The notes below the pieces were generated by a model that saw nothing but the letters and a program-made list of their open reading frames with translations, had not been told where the DNA came from and made no database searches. A DNA stretch of 64,000 bases from the NCBI RefSeq assembly GCF_003363755.1, contig NZ_CP031396.1:1178001-1242000 (forward strand), written 5' to 3'. The translations under genes and the position numbers were made by a program. The stretch is from Pseudomonas protegens (lineage in GTDB: Bacteria > Pseudomonadota > Gammaproteobacteria > Pseudomonadales > Pseudomonadaceae). Positions 25,688 through 34,296 of this stretch are shown here, one piece after another (the stretch's first letter is position 1; the number at the start of each line of letters is the position of its first letter).

Positions 25688-26908
25688 ATGTCACGCGATC
25701 CTTCCCCTCCTGCCCCCTCGACTCTTTCACCACGGGTGGTGCTGCTGTTCGCCATCGCCTGTGGCCTGGCGGTGGGCAACGTCTACTACGCCCAGCCGCT
25801 TCTGGACGCCATGGCCCGAACCTTCGACCTGCCGCCGGCCACGGTGGGCATCATCATCACCCTGACCCAGGTGGGCTACGGCCTGGGGCTGCTGTTGCTG
25901 GTGCCTTTGGGCGACCTGCTCAACCGCCGGCGACTGATCGTCACCCAGACTCTGCTGTCAGTGCTGGCCTTGCTAATGGTGGCCCTGGCCCCCAGCAGCG
26001 CCTGGCTGCTGTTGGGCATGGCCAGCACCGGCCTGCTGGCGGTGGTGACCCAAACTCTGGTGGCCTATGCCGCGAACCTGGCACCCACAGCCCAGCGTGG
26101 ACAGGTGGTCGGCATAGTGACCAGCGGCATCGTGGTGGGCATTCTGCTGGCCCGCACCGTGGCCGGAACCATGGCCGATCTGGCCGGCTGGCGTTCGGTC
26201 TATCTGTTGTCGGCCGGCTTGACCCTGCTGGTGGCCCTGACCCTGTGGAGAGTGCTGCCCAGAGTTGAACAGCCACCCGCGGTGCAACGCTACGGGCAAT
26301 TGCTCGGCTCACTGTTGCAGCTGTTCAGGGAAGAAAAAGTACTGCGCGACCGTGCGGTGCTGGCGATGTTGATCTTCGCCGCGGGCACCGTCTTGTGGAC
26401 CCCGCTGGTACTGCCTCTGAGCGCCCCGCCGCTGTCGCTGTCTCACACCGAAATCGGCCTGTTTGGCCTGGCCGGGGCCGCCGGCGCCCTGGGCGCAGCA
26501 CGGGCCGGGCACTGGGCGGATCGCGGCCTGGCGCAGTGGACCAGCGGCCTGGCTCTGGCGTTGATGTTGCTGTCCTGGCTGCCCATCGCCTTTACCCAAT
26601 CGTCCCTGTGGGCACTGCTACTGGGAGTCATCACCTTCGACCTGGGCTTGCAGGCCGTCCACGTCACCAGCCAGAGCCTGATCTACAGCGTGCGCCCACA
26701 AGCCCAGAGCCGCTTGGCCGCCGGTTACATGCTGTTCTACTCCCTGGGCAGCGCCGGCGGCTCGATTGCCGCCACCGCCACCTACGCCTGGGCCGGCTGG
26801 ATCGGGGTCTGCCTGTTGGGAGCCGCTATCAACAGCCTGGCACTGGTCTATTGGCTGTGGAGCCTGAACCCCGGGAAAGCTCGGACCGAGGCTCGCTGTG
26901 CCATTTGA
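25688..26908 (+). CDS. MFS transporter (DHA1-type exporter)
   Basis: 406 aa with about 12 hydrophobic segments in two six-helix halves. The A-motif between helices 2 and 3 is GDLLNRRRLIV (about 76-86), and the first helix carries FAIACGLAVGNVYYAQPLLD, typical of the YnfM/arabinose-efflux-like DHA1 group. Such pumps export drugs, sugars or metabolites with proton exchange. Divergently transcribed from the HxlR gene, suggesting an inducible efflux pair; the cargo is unknown. Confidence 0.88.
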   Translation: MSRDPSPPAPSTLSPRVVLLFAIACGLAVGNVYYAQPLLDAMARTFDLPPATVGIIITLTQVGYGLGLLLLVPLGDLLNRRRLIVTQTLLSVLALLMVALAPSSAWLLLGMASTGLLAVVTQTLVAYAANLAPTAQRGQVVGIVTSGIVVGILLARTVAGTMADLAGWRSVYLLSAGLTLLVALTLWRVLPRVEQPPAVQRYGQLLGSLLQLFREEKVLRDRAVLAMLIFAAGTVLWTPLVLPLSAPPLSLSHTEIGLFGLAGAAGALGAARAGHWADRGLAQWTSGLALALMLLSWLPIAFTQSSLWALLLGVITFDLGLQAVHVTSQSLIYSVRPQAQSRLAAGYMLFYSLGSAGGSIAATATYAWAGWIGVCLLGAAINSLALVYWLWSLNPGKARTEARCAI

Positions 26909-26937
26909 ACGACACAGCAGGCTTGCTCAAGGGGGAC

Positions 26938-27477
26938 TCAAACCCGCCCCCGCAGCATGCTCTGCAATACCCCGTCTCGGCGGACCCAGCCATGGAACAG
27001 TGCCGCCGCCAGATGCAGCAACACCGTCAGGAACAGCAGATAAGCCAGGTAGCCATGGGCCTTGCGCAACAGAGCGAACACCTGGGCATTGGCCGGCAGG
27101 ATCGCGGGCAACTGCAACGAACCGCTCAGCATCACCGGGTCCCCGGCCGCCGAAATCATGGCCCAGCCCAGTACCGGCAAGCCCAGCATCAGGGCGTACA
27201 GCAGCACATGGGAGGCTTTGGCCGCCAACACCTGCCAGCCCGGCAAGTCTGCCGGCAGCGGCGGTTGTCGAGTGGAAAAACGCACAAGCAGGCGCACCGC
27301 CGCCAACAGCAGAATGGCGATGCCCAACGGCTTGTGCACGTGGATCAGCCACTCATGACGGGCCGACACCGAGGTCACCATGCCGGCACCGATAAACAGC
27401 ATGGCAATGATCATCAGCGCCATCAGCCAGTGCAGCAGGCGCGCCAGCGGGGCGAAGTGTTGAGGGTGGCTATTCAT
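26938..27477 (-). CDS. Cytochrome b561 family protein
   Basis: 179 aa with four hydrophobic helices and the haem-ligand histidines expected of bacterial b561: RLLHWLMAL (helix 1), HEWLIHVHKPLG before helix 2, KASHVLLYAL (helix 3), and RKAHGYLAYLLFL with LLHLAAALFH (helix 4). It moves electrons across or within the inner membrane from quinol. Its ATG overlaps the stop of the catalase-like gene (ATGA), so the pair is one operon and this protein probably reduces the haem partner. A second b561 gene is at 48402. Confidence 0.9.
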   Translation of the reverse strand: MNSHPQHFAPLARLLHWLMALMIIAMLFIGAGMVTSVSARHEWLIHVHKPLGIAILLLAAVRLLVRFSTRQPPLPADLPGWQVLAAKASHVLLYALMLGLPVLGWAMISAAGDPVMLSGSLQLPAILPANAQVFALLRKAHGYLAYLLFLTVLLHLAAALFHGWVRRDGVLQSMLRGRV

Positions 27478-28559
27478 GGACGCGGTTCCTGGGCGGAGGG
27501 CAATTGACTGACTTCGCTGGTGCGACGCAGGTAGGAACTGGCGTAGGCAGCAGAGCGTGCTGCCAGCAGGGGATCATCGGAGGCCTGGATGCCATTGGGC
27601 AGAATCAGCGGGTCGTAATTGATGTCCCGGCACTGGCCACTGTTCTGCGGCTGGGTGCCTTGCAGCACCAGGGTCCCGGCATTGATCACCGGACGTTCTG
27701 CGGGCCAGGCCTTGCTGGCGTCATGGGTGGGGTCATCGGGCGCCGCCAGGGTGATCTGCAAACGCCAGCGCAACGGCCCTTGAGCCAGGCGCTGCGTCAG
27801 GTCTTGTTCCAGGTAGTCCGCGCCTTGCGGAGCACTGCCCGGGGCTGGCGCCTCACCGGTCTCGGGGACCACGCCCCAGCGCACCGCCTGGCGCTTGCCG
27901 CTGCCATCCACCAGGTAGAACGCGTTGATCCCGTTGTAGCTTTCACTGGCATAACTGGCTGAAGGCTTGGCGCTCTTGACCCATTGCAGAAAGGGCCCGG
28001 CCTCCGGGTGAGCGGCAAAGAACGCCGGCACCCTGGTCGGGTCCGGCTTGCCCGTGGCCGGATCAGGGGAACTGGCCTGCTGCAGTTGATAGAACGCCTC
28101 GGGAGTGCCCACCGGAAACACCGGCATGCTGTTCATTCCCGTGCGCCACTGCTGGCCGTTGGCCTGGAGGAAACGCAACGCCAGGCTGCGGATCGGCACG
28201 CTGCTGTCCGGCGCATAGGGGTTGCCGCTGGGCAGGGCAAAACGCCCCACCACCGGCGTTTGCGCCTCGCTGAACACCTGTGCCGTGGAGTAGGCCCGGG
28301 CCTCGCCACTGCTCTGGAAGTAACCGATGACACACACGCCCTTGGCGTGGTTGCGGCGAAACCCCGGATGCACGCCGTTATTGGTCTCCAGCACATCCAC
28401 CAGGGCCTTGGGAGTCAGGCGTTGCGGGTCGAAGTTGCCGTGCACGTAGGCCAGCGCCGCGGCAGCGGCGGCCACCACCCAGGCAATGGCCCCCAGGCGC
28501 AAGGTCAGGCTGACAGCACTCAAGGGCGGACGATCGGGTGGCGAGGATGGGGCAACCAT
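27474..28559 (-). CDS. Catalase-family (SrpA-like) haem peroxidase, membrane-anchored
   Basis: 361 aa from ATG 28559, chosen because GGAG lies 6 nt before it; two earlier ATGs in frame have poorer spacing. One N-terminal hydrophobic helix (about residues 18-40, GAIAWVVAAAAAALAYV) is followed by a minimal catalase core. This includes the distal His motif GFRRNHAKGVCVIGYF, the F-S-E-A-Q-T-P-V-V-G-R-F strand, and a C-terminal DYDPLILP-like segment. It lacks the wrapping and flavodoxin-like domains of full catalases. It should act on peroxide in the periplasm, with electrons from the coupled cytochrome b561. The promoter mirrors that of the ECF sigma gene. Confidence 0.88.
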   Translation of the reverse strand: MVAPSSPPDRPPLSAVSLTLRLGAIAWVVAAAAAALAYVHGNFDPQRLTPKALVDVLETNNGVHPGFRRNHAKGVCVIGYFQSSGEARAYSTAQVFSEAQTPVVGRFALPSGNPYAPDSSVPIRSLALRFLQANGQQWRTGMNSMPVFPVGTPEAFYQLQQASSPDPATGKPDPTRVPAFFAAHPEAGPFLQWVKSAKPSASYASESYNGINAFYLVDGSGKRQAVRWGVVPETGEAPAPGSAPQGADYLEQDLTQRLAQGPLRWRLQITLAAPDDPTHDASKAWPAERPVINAGTLVLQGTQPQNSGQCRDINYDPLILPNGIQASDDPLLAARSAAYASSYLRRTSEVSQLPSAQEPRP

Positions 28560-28601
28560 GGACATCTCCAGTACGCGGGGCCACAAGGGACCAGGACCAG
28601 T

Positions 28602-28628
28602 CAGACGCAGCCCGGTGCCGGTTATTCC
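28602..28628 (-). promoter_or_regulatory. ECF-type promoter for the catalase-like/b561 operon
   Basis: On the minus strand: -35 GGAATA (28623-28628), 15-bp spacer, -10 CGTCTG (28602-28607). The shared element GGAATAACC is one arm of the 13-bp inverted repeat at 28620-28632 and 28653-28665. Predicted leader about 35 nt. Confidence 0.78.
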
Positions 28629-28656
28629 ACAGCCCGATATTTATTTGCGCGTCTGT

Positions 28657-28683
28657 GGAATAACCTGCGAGGCAGCGCGTCTT
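28657..28683 (+). promoter_or_regulatory. ECF-type promoter for the sigma/anti-sigma operon
   Basis: On the plus strand: -35 GGAATA (28657-28662), 15-bp spacer, -10 CGTCTT (28678-28683). It has the same elements and spacing as the divergent promoter, implying both are read by the encoded sigma factor. Confidence 0.78.
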
Positions 28684-28727
28684 CCTAGTCCCAAGCCTAG
28701 TGACTGGCCCAGCACCTGCAGGACTTC

Positions 28728-29234
28728 ATGAACGATTTCGACGAACAGCTACGCCTGCTGCTCCCCCGCCTCAGGCGCTTTGCCCTGTCCCTGACGCGCC
28801 AGCCCAGCAGCGCCGACGATCTGGTGCAGTCCTGCCTGGAGCGCGCCTTGTCGAGTCGGGCCCATAAACGCCCCGAAGGCGATCTGCGAGCCTGGCTGTT
28901 TTCCATCCTCTACCGGCAGTTTCTTGATGCCCACCGACGCTCCCGGCGTTACGCACGCATGCTCGAATTCTTTACCGGCCGTGACGACGCCCAGCCTTCG
29001 GTGGAGCGCACCGTAGTCGCCCAGTCGACCCTGGCCGCTTTCGACCGCCTGAACGCCGAGCAACGCGCCCTGCTGCTCTGGGTCTCGGTGGAGGGCTTGA
29101 GCTACAAGGAAGTGGCAGAGATCCTCCAGGTCCCCGTCGGCACCGTGATGTCGCGCCTGTCCAGGGCCCGCCAGGCGCTGCGCCAACTCAGCGACGGCGA
29201 AATCAGCAGCCCCTCTCTACGGATACTCAAATGA
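28728..29234 (+). CDS. ECF RNA polymerase sigma factor
   Basis: 168 aa. Region 2 is at about 10-75 (LRRFALSLTRQPSSADDLVQ, RAWLFSILYRQFLDAHR) and region 4 at about 100-155 (LNAEQRALLLWVSVEGLSYK, EVAEILQVPVGTVMSRLSRA). No region 1 or 3, as usual for group IV sigmas. The start ATG is about 45 nt after the predicted ECF -10. The stop overlaps the start of a transmembrane anti-sigma gene (ATGA). It probably activates itself and the divergent catalase/b561 operon in an oxidative-stress response; the trigger is unknown. Confidence 0.92.
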   Translation: MNDFDEQLRLLLPRLRRFALSLTRQPSSADDLVQSCLERALSSRAHKRPEGDLRAWLFSILYRQFLDAHRRSRRYARMLEFFTGRDDAQPSVERTVVAQSTLAAFDRLNAEQRALLLWVSVEGLSYKEVAEILQVPVGTVMSRLSRARQALRQLSDGEISSPSLRILK

Positions 29235-29956
29235 TCAGCCTGCCCCCCAGCGACAGCGACCTGCACGCCTACGTCGATCACCAGCTCAGCGAAGCGGACC
29301 GCCGGGTGCTGGACAGTTACCTGGCCAACCATCCGCAGACGGCAGCCCAGGTCCAGGCCTGGCAGCAGGATGCCCAGCACCTGCGGGCCGCCCTCGGTGG
29401 CGCCCTGCTGCAAGCGCCCAACCCGGCGCTGGAGCCGACGCTGATCCGTACGCGCCACCAGCAGCGGGGCTTGCGGCGCCTGGCCAGTGCCGCGGCACTG
29501 CTGGTGGCGGTCGGGGTTGGCGGTCTGAGCGGCTGGCAGGCCCGGGAGCTGACCCTGGCCGGCAACAGCGTGCTGCCGATGACCGATGCCCTCCAGGCGT
29601 ATCGCCTGTTCGCCGAGCAAGGCATCCTGCCGGCGGACTTCAAGGTCCAGGACAACGGCGCCATGCAAGCCTGGCTGGATCGCTACTTCACCCAGGCCAG
29701 CCCGCTGCCGGACCTGCACGACGCTGGCTTCAAAGCGGTCAGCGGGCGCCTGCTCAGTACCGAACAAGGGCCGGCGGCAATGGTTCTGTACCAGGATCGC
29801 GAGGGGCGCAAAGTCAGCTTCTACATCCGCCCGCCAGGACCGCAGAACACCCTGCTACCCCGTGGTAGCCGCCGTGACGGCCCGTTGCAGGCACAGTACT
29901 GGTCCGTCGGGGGCTACAACTACGCCATGGTCGGCCCGGTGGAAATACCCTTGTAG
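29231..29956 (+). CDS. Transmembrane anti-sigma factor
   Basis: 241 aa, coupled to the sigma gene by a 4-bp overlap. The cytoplasmic N terminus (about 1-80, DLHAYVDHQLSEADRRVLDSY) resembles the anti-sigma zinc-finger fold in helix pattern, but the whole protein has no cysteine, so it cannot bind zinc through the usual HCC motif. One membrane helix is at about 81-104 (LASAAALLVAVGVGGLSGW). The periplasmic domain (about 105-241) resembles other RsiW/ChrR-neighbour anti-sigmas and ends GGYNYAMVGPVEIPL. It would hold the sigma factor at the membrane until a periplasmic signal releases it. Confidence 0.85.
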   Translation: MISLPPSDSDLHAYVDHQLSEADRRVLDSYLANHPQTAAQVQAWQQDAQHLRAALGGALLQAPNPALEPTLIRTRHQQRGLRRLASAAALLVAVGVGGLSGWQARELTLAGNSVLPMTDALQAYRLFAEQGILPADFKVQDNGAMQAWLDRYFTQASPLPDLHDAGFKAVSGRLLSTEQGPAAMVLYQDREGRKVSFYIRPPGPQNTLLPRGSRRDGPLQAQYWSVGGYNYAMVGPVEIPL

Positions 29957-29960
29957 GCCT

Positions 29961-30950
29961 TCAGAACCCCACGTCCAGCACCACGTTGTCGATGTAGGTG
30001 CCCGCGGGCGGCGTGTTCTGGTCGGTGTAGATCCTGGCGTTGTAGTTGAAGATCTGGCTGCCGGTGCCCAGGCCATTGCCCGGGTTCACTTCGGCATCGG
30101 TGCTGGAGCGTCGGGCACTGCCAACGCTGCCCCAACGGGTGTTGCCGGCACTTTTGAAAATGTCGTAGGCCAGGTAGTTGCTGCCGGAAATCATCCGCCG
30201 TCGCCCTCCCGCGCTCACGGGTTGCTGGCCGTCGCTCAAGCCCACGGTATAGGCACTGCCCTTGGTGCAGGACAGGTTGATGGTCTGCCCGGTGACCGTG
30301 GCGAAGGCACTGACCACCGGCGCGCTGCCGAAACTGATGTTCGGCGCGGTGATCACGCAATCGTTGGACACCGTCATGTTCACCGTGAGCGCCTGGGTGC
30401 CGCTGCCGATGTCCCGTCCCAGGCAGACCCCCAGTGCGCCGATCCCGGCGCAATAGTTCCAGCTCCAGAAGATGCTCAGGTTCTCGGTGTAGACACCTGC
30501 CGCTACGTTGCTGCCGGTGATGGTCCCCATGTAGATGGGCACGGTCTTGGCCACGGTGGGGCTGCCCAGCAAGCCCAGGAGGTCGATGATCGAGTTGCGC
30601 GCGAAGTCGAACTGCACGCCCCGAGTGATCGGATAGCTGGTGCTGTTGTTGGCGTACAGGGTGTAGCCGATGACATCGCCCGTGGGGCCGACCATGCCGC
30701 TGGTGCTGGACGTGATGGTGGCGTAGAAGTGGTCGTTGCTGGCCAGCAGGCTCAACAGCGAGCCAGTGCAGCTCAAGCCCGCATTGGTGGTGGAAGCCGG
30801 CTGCGAAGTGGTACGCACCAGGATCGAGCTGACAGTGCCGAACCCCGCCGGTGCGGTGCTGACAGCGTTGCACAGCGCCTGGGCCTGCAGCGTCAGCAGA
30901 CTCGCCAGCAGCCCCACTATTGCCTGTCGCCATCCCTTGAACCTGTCCAC
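29961..30950 (-). CDS. Csu/CupE-type pilus tip adhesin (two spore-coat-U-like domains)
   Basis: 329 aa from GTG 30950, where AAGGGAG lies 8 nt upstream and the product begins with a standard signal peptide ending LLTLQAQA; a GTG ten codons earlier (30980) is the alternative. Two SCPU-type beta domains follow (about 25-190 and 195-329), each with paired cysteines (LSCTG, CAGIGALGVC; DCVITAP, LSCTKG). The last strand, GTYIDNVVLDVGF, is the donor-strand motif. In Csu pili this two-domain subunit sits at the tip and mediates attachment to abiotic surfaces. Last gene of the pilus operon; its stop is 4 bp from the anti-sigma stop on the other strand. Confidence 0.87.
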   Translation of the reverse strand: MDRFKGWRQAIVGLLASLLTLQAQALCNAVSTAPAGFGTVSSILVRTTSQPASTTNAGLSCTGSLLSLLASNDHFYATITSSTSGMVGPTGDVIGYTLYANNSTSYPITRGVQFDFARNSIIDLLGLLGSPTVAKTVPIYMGTITGSNVAAGVYTENLSIFWSWNYCAGIGALGVCLGRDIGSGTQALTVNMTVSNDCVITAPNISFGSAPVVSAFATVTGQTINLSCTKGSAYTVGLSDGQQPVSAGGRRRMISGSNYLAYDIFKSAGNTRWGSVGSARRSSTDAEVNPGNGLGTGSQIFNYNARIYTDQNTPPAGTYIDNVVLDVGF

Positions 30951-30982
30951 CCTCAGCACTCCCTTGCCTCGTGACGCCACAA

Positions 30983-33373
30983 CTACTGGCAGACCAGCGG
31001 GCCGATCAACGGCACCTGCTGCTGTTGCAGATCCATGTCGAACTGCGCACGGCAGCTCTGGCCATCAGCCAGGCTGACTTGCAGGCTGTTGTGTTGCGAA
31101 AGATTCTCCAGATATACCAGCCCATCCCAGCCGACCACCGCCCGAGCCCCACTCTGCTCATGGGTCACGGTGCTGCCCAGGGGCAGTTCCCGTTGCTGGG
31201 CGTCCACCAGCACCACGCTGGCGGCGATGATCCGGGTCAGTGGAAACTCCAGCAAATAGCCGCTGCCACGACGCACCGCCACTCGCTGCTCCACATTCGG
31301 CGTCTGGACGTTGGCCGGCAGGTTCAACGGATCGATCTCGTACTTGCCCCGGTAATAGGCACTGCTCCAGGGCACCAGCAAGTGTCCGCTCTTGTCAGTC
31401 TGCCCCACCAACTGGTTTTCATAGCGCACCGGGATATCCTGGTAACCATCGGTGCTGACCACCACGAAGGCATCGTCGATCTGGTTGGCAGCGAACACCT
31501 GGCGGTCCATCCACACCAGCGAGCCACTGGCATCGGCCCAGCGGGTCTCGGCATCGCGGGTGCCATAGACCCCCGCCTGCAGGCGCACCGACTGCAGGCG
31601 CCAGGTGACATCCGCCTGGCGATAGTCGGCGCCGCTGCCCGTGGCATAACCCAGGTTGTAGCCAACCCCGCCCTCCAGGGGCACCGAACGACTGAAATTG
31701 ACCCGCTGGCGGTTTTCCCCCGTCTTGCTGCGTTCGTTGCTCAGGCTCAGGCTGCCGTGCAAGTCGAAGGGAATCACCAGCTGCGCCTGCATCGCCCACT
31801 GGCTATCGCCGATCTCCCGGTTGGCCGACAGGTAGAAGCTGCTGTTGTGCCACAGCGGCTTGCTCCAGGTCAGGTTCAACAACCGGGTGCGGCTCGAGTC
31901 GGCGGCCCGCACATCGAAATAGCCGGCCCCCAGGCTGCCGTAGCGATCCAGGTTGAGGCTCAGGGTCAGTTGCTCGCTGCGCTGGCTGAGGCTGATGTAG
32001 GGGCTGTCGACCACCGTCAGGTCGGCATACTGGTCACGACGTTGCATGCGCTGGTACGCCAGGCTGAAACGCTGGTTGTTGTACTGGTAGCCGAAGCTGA
32101 ACTGCTGACCGCCGCTGCCGTCAAAACGGCTCTGGCTGAGCGCCGTGTTGAGCACGCCGAAGTTGCCCAGGCGCATATTGCCGCCCACCCCGCCCAGCGT
32201 CAGGGAGTCCGAGGCTTCGGCATGCGCTTCCAGGGTCAGGCTGTCGCTCAGGCCATGGCGCAGGCTGCCGGAGGTGGCACCCGGGCCGTAGCCAAAATCA
32301 CGCAGGGTGTAGTCCCGGCGCAGGTTCCCTGCGGCCACCGAGAAATCCGTCAGCCCCTTCTGCAGCAGGCTGCTGGTAACGTAGAACGGCACCGTGGTCG
32401 ACACTTGCCGCCCCAGGGCGTCCGTGGTCACCACCACTGCCTCCCCAGCCCCGTTGATAAAGGGAATGTTGGTCAGGGTGTAAGGCCCCGGTTGCACCTC
32501 GCTGCTGCTGGACTTGTAGCCATTGATGAACAGGTCCAGGGAGGATGGCACCGCCGCTTCACCGGCAAACTGCGGCAAGGGATAGGTCACCAGGTCCGGG
32601 CGCACGGCGAAATCCCGAGACAGCTGGACCCCACCCAGACGCACCGAACTGCTCCAGGGCAAGGCGCTGCTCACCACGTCACCCGCCTCATAGGTCAGCA
32701 GGCGTTCTTCATCGGAAAAACGCCAGGTGGTGTCATAACGCCGATACCCATTGTTCAACGAGCTGCTGGCAACGCCGGACAAGGTCCGCCGGTACTGCCC
32801 GGTATTGGACAAGGTGCCCCAGGTGTCGAACAGCCGCACTTCATTCCAGGCCGCCAGGTAGGTGCCGCCTTCATCGGTGTCATTGAGGTACAGATCGTAG
32901 TTGAGCAGCGCGCCGAAGCTGCTCAGGGCCGGTGTCCTTGGATAGGCCTGGCGACTGCCGATGAACTGCTCCGGCAGCCAATCCGGCGGCACATCAATCA
33001 GCAGGCGCTGGCCCTGACTGTCGTAATCGCTGTGCAGGCCCGGCAGGCTGTCCAGATCGACTTCGCTGCCCAGCCCCTCCGGCAGCTTGATGCCGGTTTC
33101 CCGCAGCGTCTGCACCGGCATGAACAATCGTCCGGCACGCTGCTCCACCGCCACCACCTTCCCTGTGTTCATCTGATTGATCACCAGTTCCAGAAACAAC
33201 TGCGCATCGGCCAGCGACTCCAGGCTGCTGGGCGGTGGCGGCAGCTCGCCAGCTTGGCAAAAAGGCGCCAGCATCAGACCGCACAGGCCAGCCATCAGTC
33301 CTTTCCAGCAGCGCAAACAACGAGCAGCGTCCTGGCTCATGGCGGGTTCAAGTCCATTTATGGACATCTCCAT
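30983..33373 (-). CDS. Outer-membrane usher (FimD/PapC type) of archaic chaperone-usher pilus
   Basis: 796 aa, typical for Csu/CupE ushers. Signal peptide, then the N-terminal chaperone-binding domain (about 45-150), a 24-strand pore with plug domain (about 165-640; LDLFINGYKSSSSEVQPGPY and the GQVSTTVPFYVTS-like region mark the plug), and C-terminal domains ending QVPLIGPLVCQ. It receives chaperone-subunit complexes in the periplasm and extrudes the pilus. Start ATG 33373 is preceded by a weak CTTGGG; ATG 33367 or 33340 is possible. Between chaperone and tip adhesin genes, in the standard order. Confidence 0.93.
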   Translation of the reverse strand: MEMSINGLEPAMSQDAARCLRCWKGLMAGLCGLMLAPFCQAGELPPPPSSLESLADAQLFLELVINQMNTGKVVAVEQRAGRLFMPVQTLRETGIKLPEGLGSEVDLDSLPGLHSDYDSQGQRLLIDVPPDWLPEQFIGSRQAYPRTPALSSFGALLNYDLYLNDTDEGGTYLAAWNEVRLFDTWGTLSNTGQYRRTLSGVASSSLNNGYRRYDTTWRFSDEERLLTYEAGDVVSSALPWSSSVRLGGVQLSRDFAVRPDLVTYPLPQFAGEAAVPSSLDLFINGYKSSSSEVQPGPYTLTNIPFINGAGEAVVVTTDALGRQVSTTVPFYVTSSLLQKGLTDFSVAAGNLRRDYTLRDFGYGPGATSGSLRHGLSDSLTLEAHAEASDSLTLGGVGGNMRLGNFGVLNTALSQSRFDGSGGQQFSFGYQYNNQRFSLAYQRMQRRDQYADLTVVDSPYISLSQRSEQLTLSLNLDRYGSLGAGYFDVRAADSSRTRLLNLTWSKPLWHNSSFYLSANREIGDSQWAMQAQLVIPFDLHGSLSLSNERSKTGENRQRVNFSRSVPLEGGVGYNLGYATGSGADYRQADVTWRLQSVRLQAGVYGTRDAETRWADASGSLVWMDRQVFAANQIDDAFVVVSTDGYQDIPVRYENQLVGQTDKSGHLLVPWSSAYYRGKYEIDPLNLPANVQTPNVEQRVAVRRGSGYLLEFPLTRIIAASVVLVDAQQRELPLGSTVTHEQSGARAVVGWDGLVYLENLSQHNSLQVSLADGQSCRAQFDMDLQQQQVPLIGPLVCQ

Positions 33374-33458
33374 CCCAAGGCGGATGCGTCACCGCGCTCG
33401 CATCCGTCCGTACCTCTTCCGAGCGCCACCTGGCAGGCGCTTGCATGACTGCAGTGGA

Positions 33459-34250
33459 TCAGTGCGCAGGTGCCAGACTCTGCACCTGCGGCGCGCCATT
33501 GACCCGCAGTTGCAGGGTCGAATCCATTGTCAGGGGGGCCGTCACCGGCCAGCGCATGACCGCCCCGGGCAGCACGTAACCGAGCAAGCCCGGCGCCAGC
33601 GGCCGGGTCTGCCCGCCCTGCTTGAACGCCACATCGGTCAGGCGTGCGTGCACGGCCCCCTGGTTACGCAGCTCGAAAAACGTCTGGCCGTCCACCGCCA
33701 CTTTGCGCCAGCTCAGGTCCGGCACACCGGCGCCCTTGGGATCGCGAGGGCGGGAAGTGTCTTCCTTGCTCCAGAGGCCGGCGCCATAGGCGAACAACGG
33801 CACCGAGTAACGCATCTGGAAGCGGATCGCCGCCGCACTCTTGGCCCCCTCTTCCGGGGTGATGGGCTTGGCCGAAGGAATCTCGTCGATGATGATCCGG
33901 TACGCCAGCTCCTGCCCCGGCGGCACCTCACGGGTTCGGGTCAGGCGCACCAGTTGCTTCTGCCCGGGTTCGATCTTCGCCACCGGCGGGCTGCCGATGA
34001 CGTCGCGCTGGTTCTGGTACTGGTCGGCAAAACCGCTCTGGCTCCAGGCAAACACCCGGATCTGCAGGTTGGCGGTTTCAGTACCGCGGTTTTCCAGCCA
34101 CAGTGCACTGGCTTGCTGATCCGCCTCCAGAACCGGATCGATCGGCCAGATCAGCACCGAGCTGGCGGCCTGGACCCTGGGCACGCCAGACAACACTCCG
34201 GCCAGTATCAGGTAACCGGTGGCCCAAAGGCCCCGCAAAGGTAAATGCAT
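33459..34250 (-). CDS. Periplasmic pilus assembly chaperone (PapD-like, Csu type)
   Basis: 263 aa from ATG 34250 with GGAG 7 nt upstream; the open frame extends further but into the preceding subunit gene. Signal peptide ends near RVQA. Two immunoglobulin-like domains follow: domain 1 with VLIWPIDPVLEADQQASALW and the G1-strand segment PGQKQLVRLTRT, then domain 2 with SWRKVAVDGQTFFELRNQG. It caps subunits by donor-strand complementation and delivers them to the usher. The 85-bp gap to the usher gene is the widest step between chaperone and adhesin. Confidence 0.92.
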   Translation of the reverse strand: MHLPLRGLWATGYLILAGVLSGVPRVQAASSVLIWPIDPVLEADQQASALWLENRGTETANLQIRVFAWSQSGFADQYQNQRDVIGSPPVAKIEPGQKQLVRLTRTREVPPGQELAYRIIIDEIPSAKPITPEEGAKSAAAIRFQMRYSVPLFAYGAGLWSKEDTSRPRDPKGAGVPDLSWRKVAVDGQTFFELRNQGAVHARLTDVAFKQGGQTRPLAPGLLGYVLPGAVMRWPVTAPLTMDSTLQLRVNGAPQVQSLAPAH

Positions 34251-34296
34251 ACTGCTACTCCTTGTCCGCCTGCCGACTGGTTGTCGACTCGCCCCA

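Noticed and set aside
30971..33448. 825-aa open frame on the + strand over the usher gene
   Set aside because: Antisense shadow of the usher; no signal peptide or domain.
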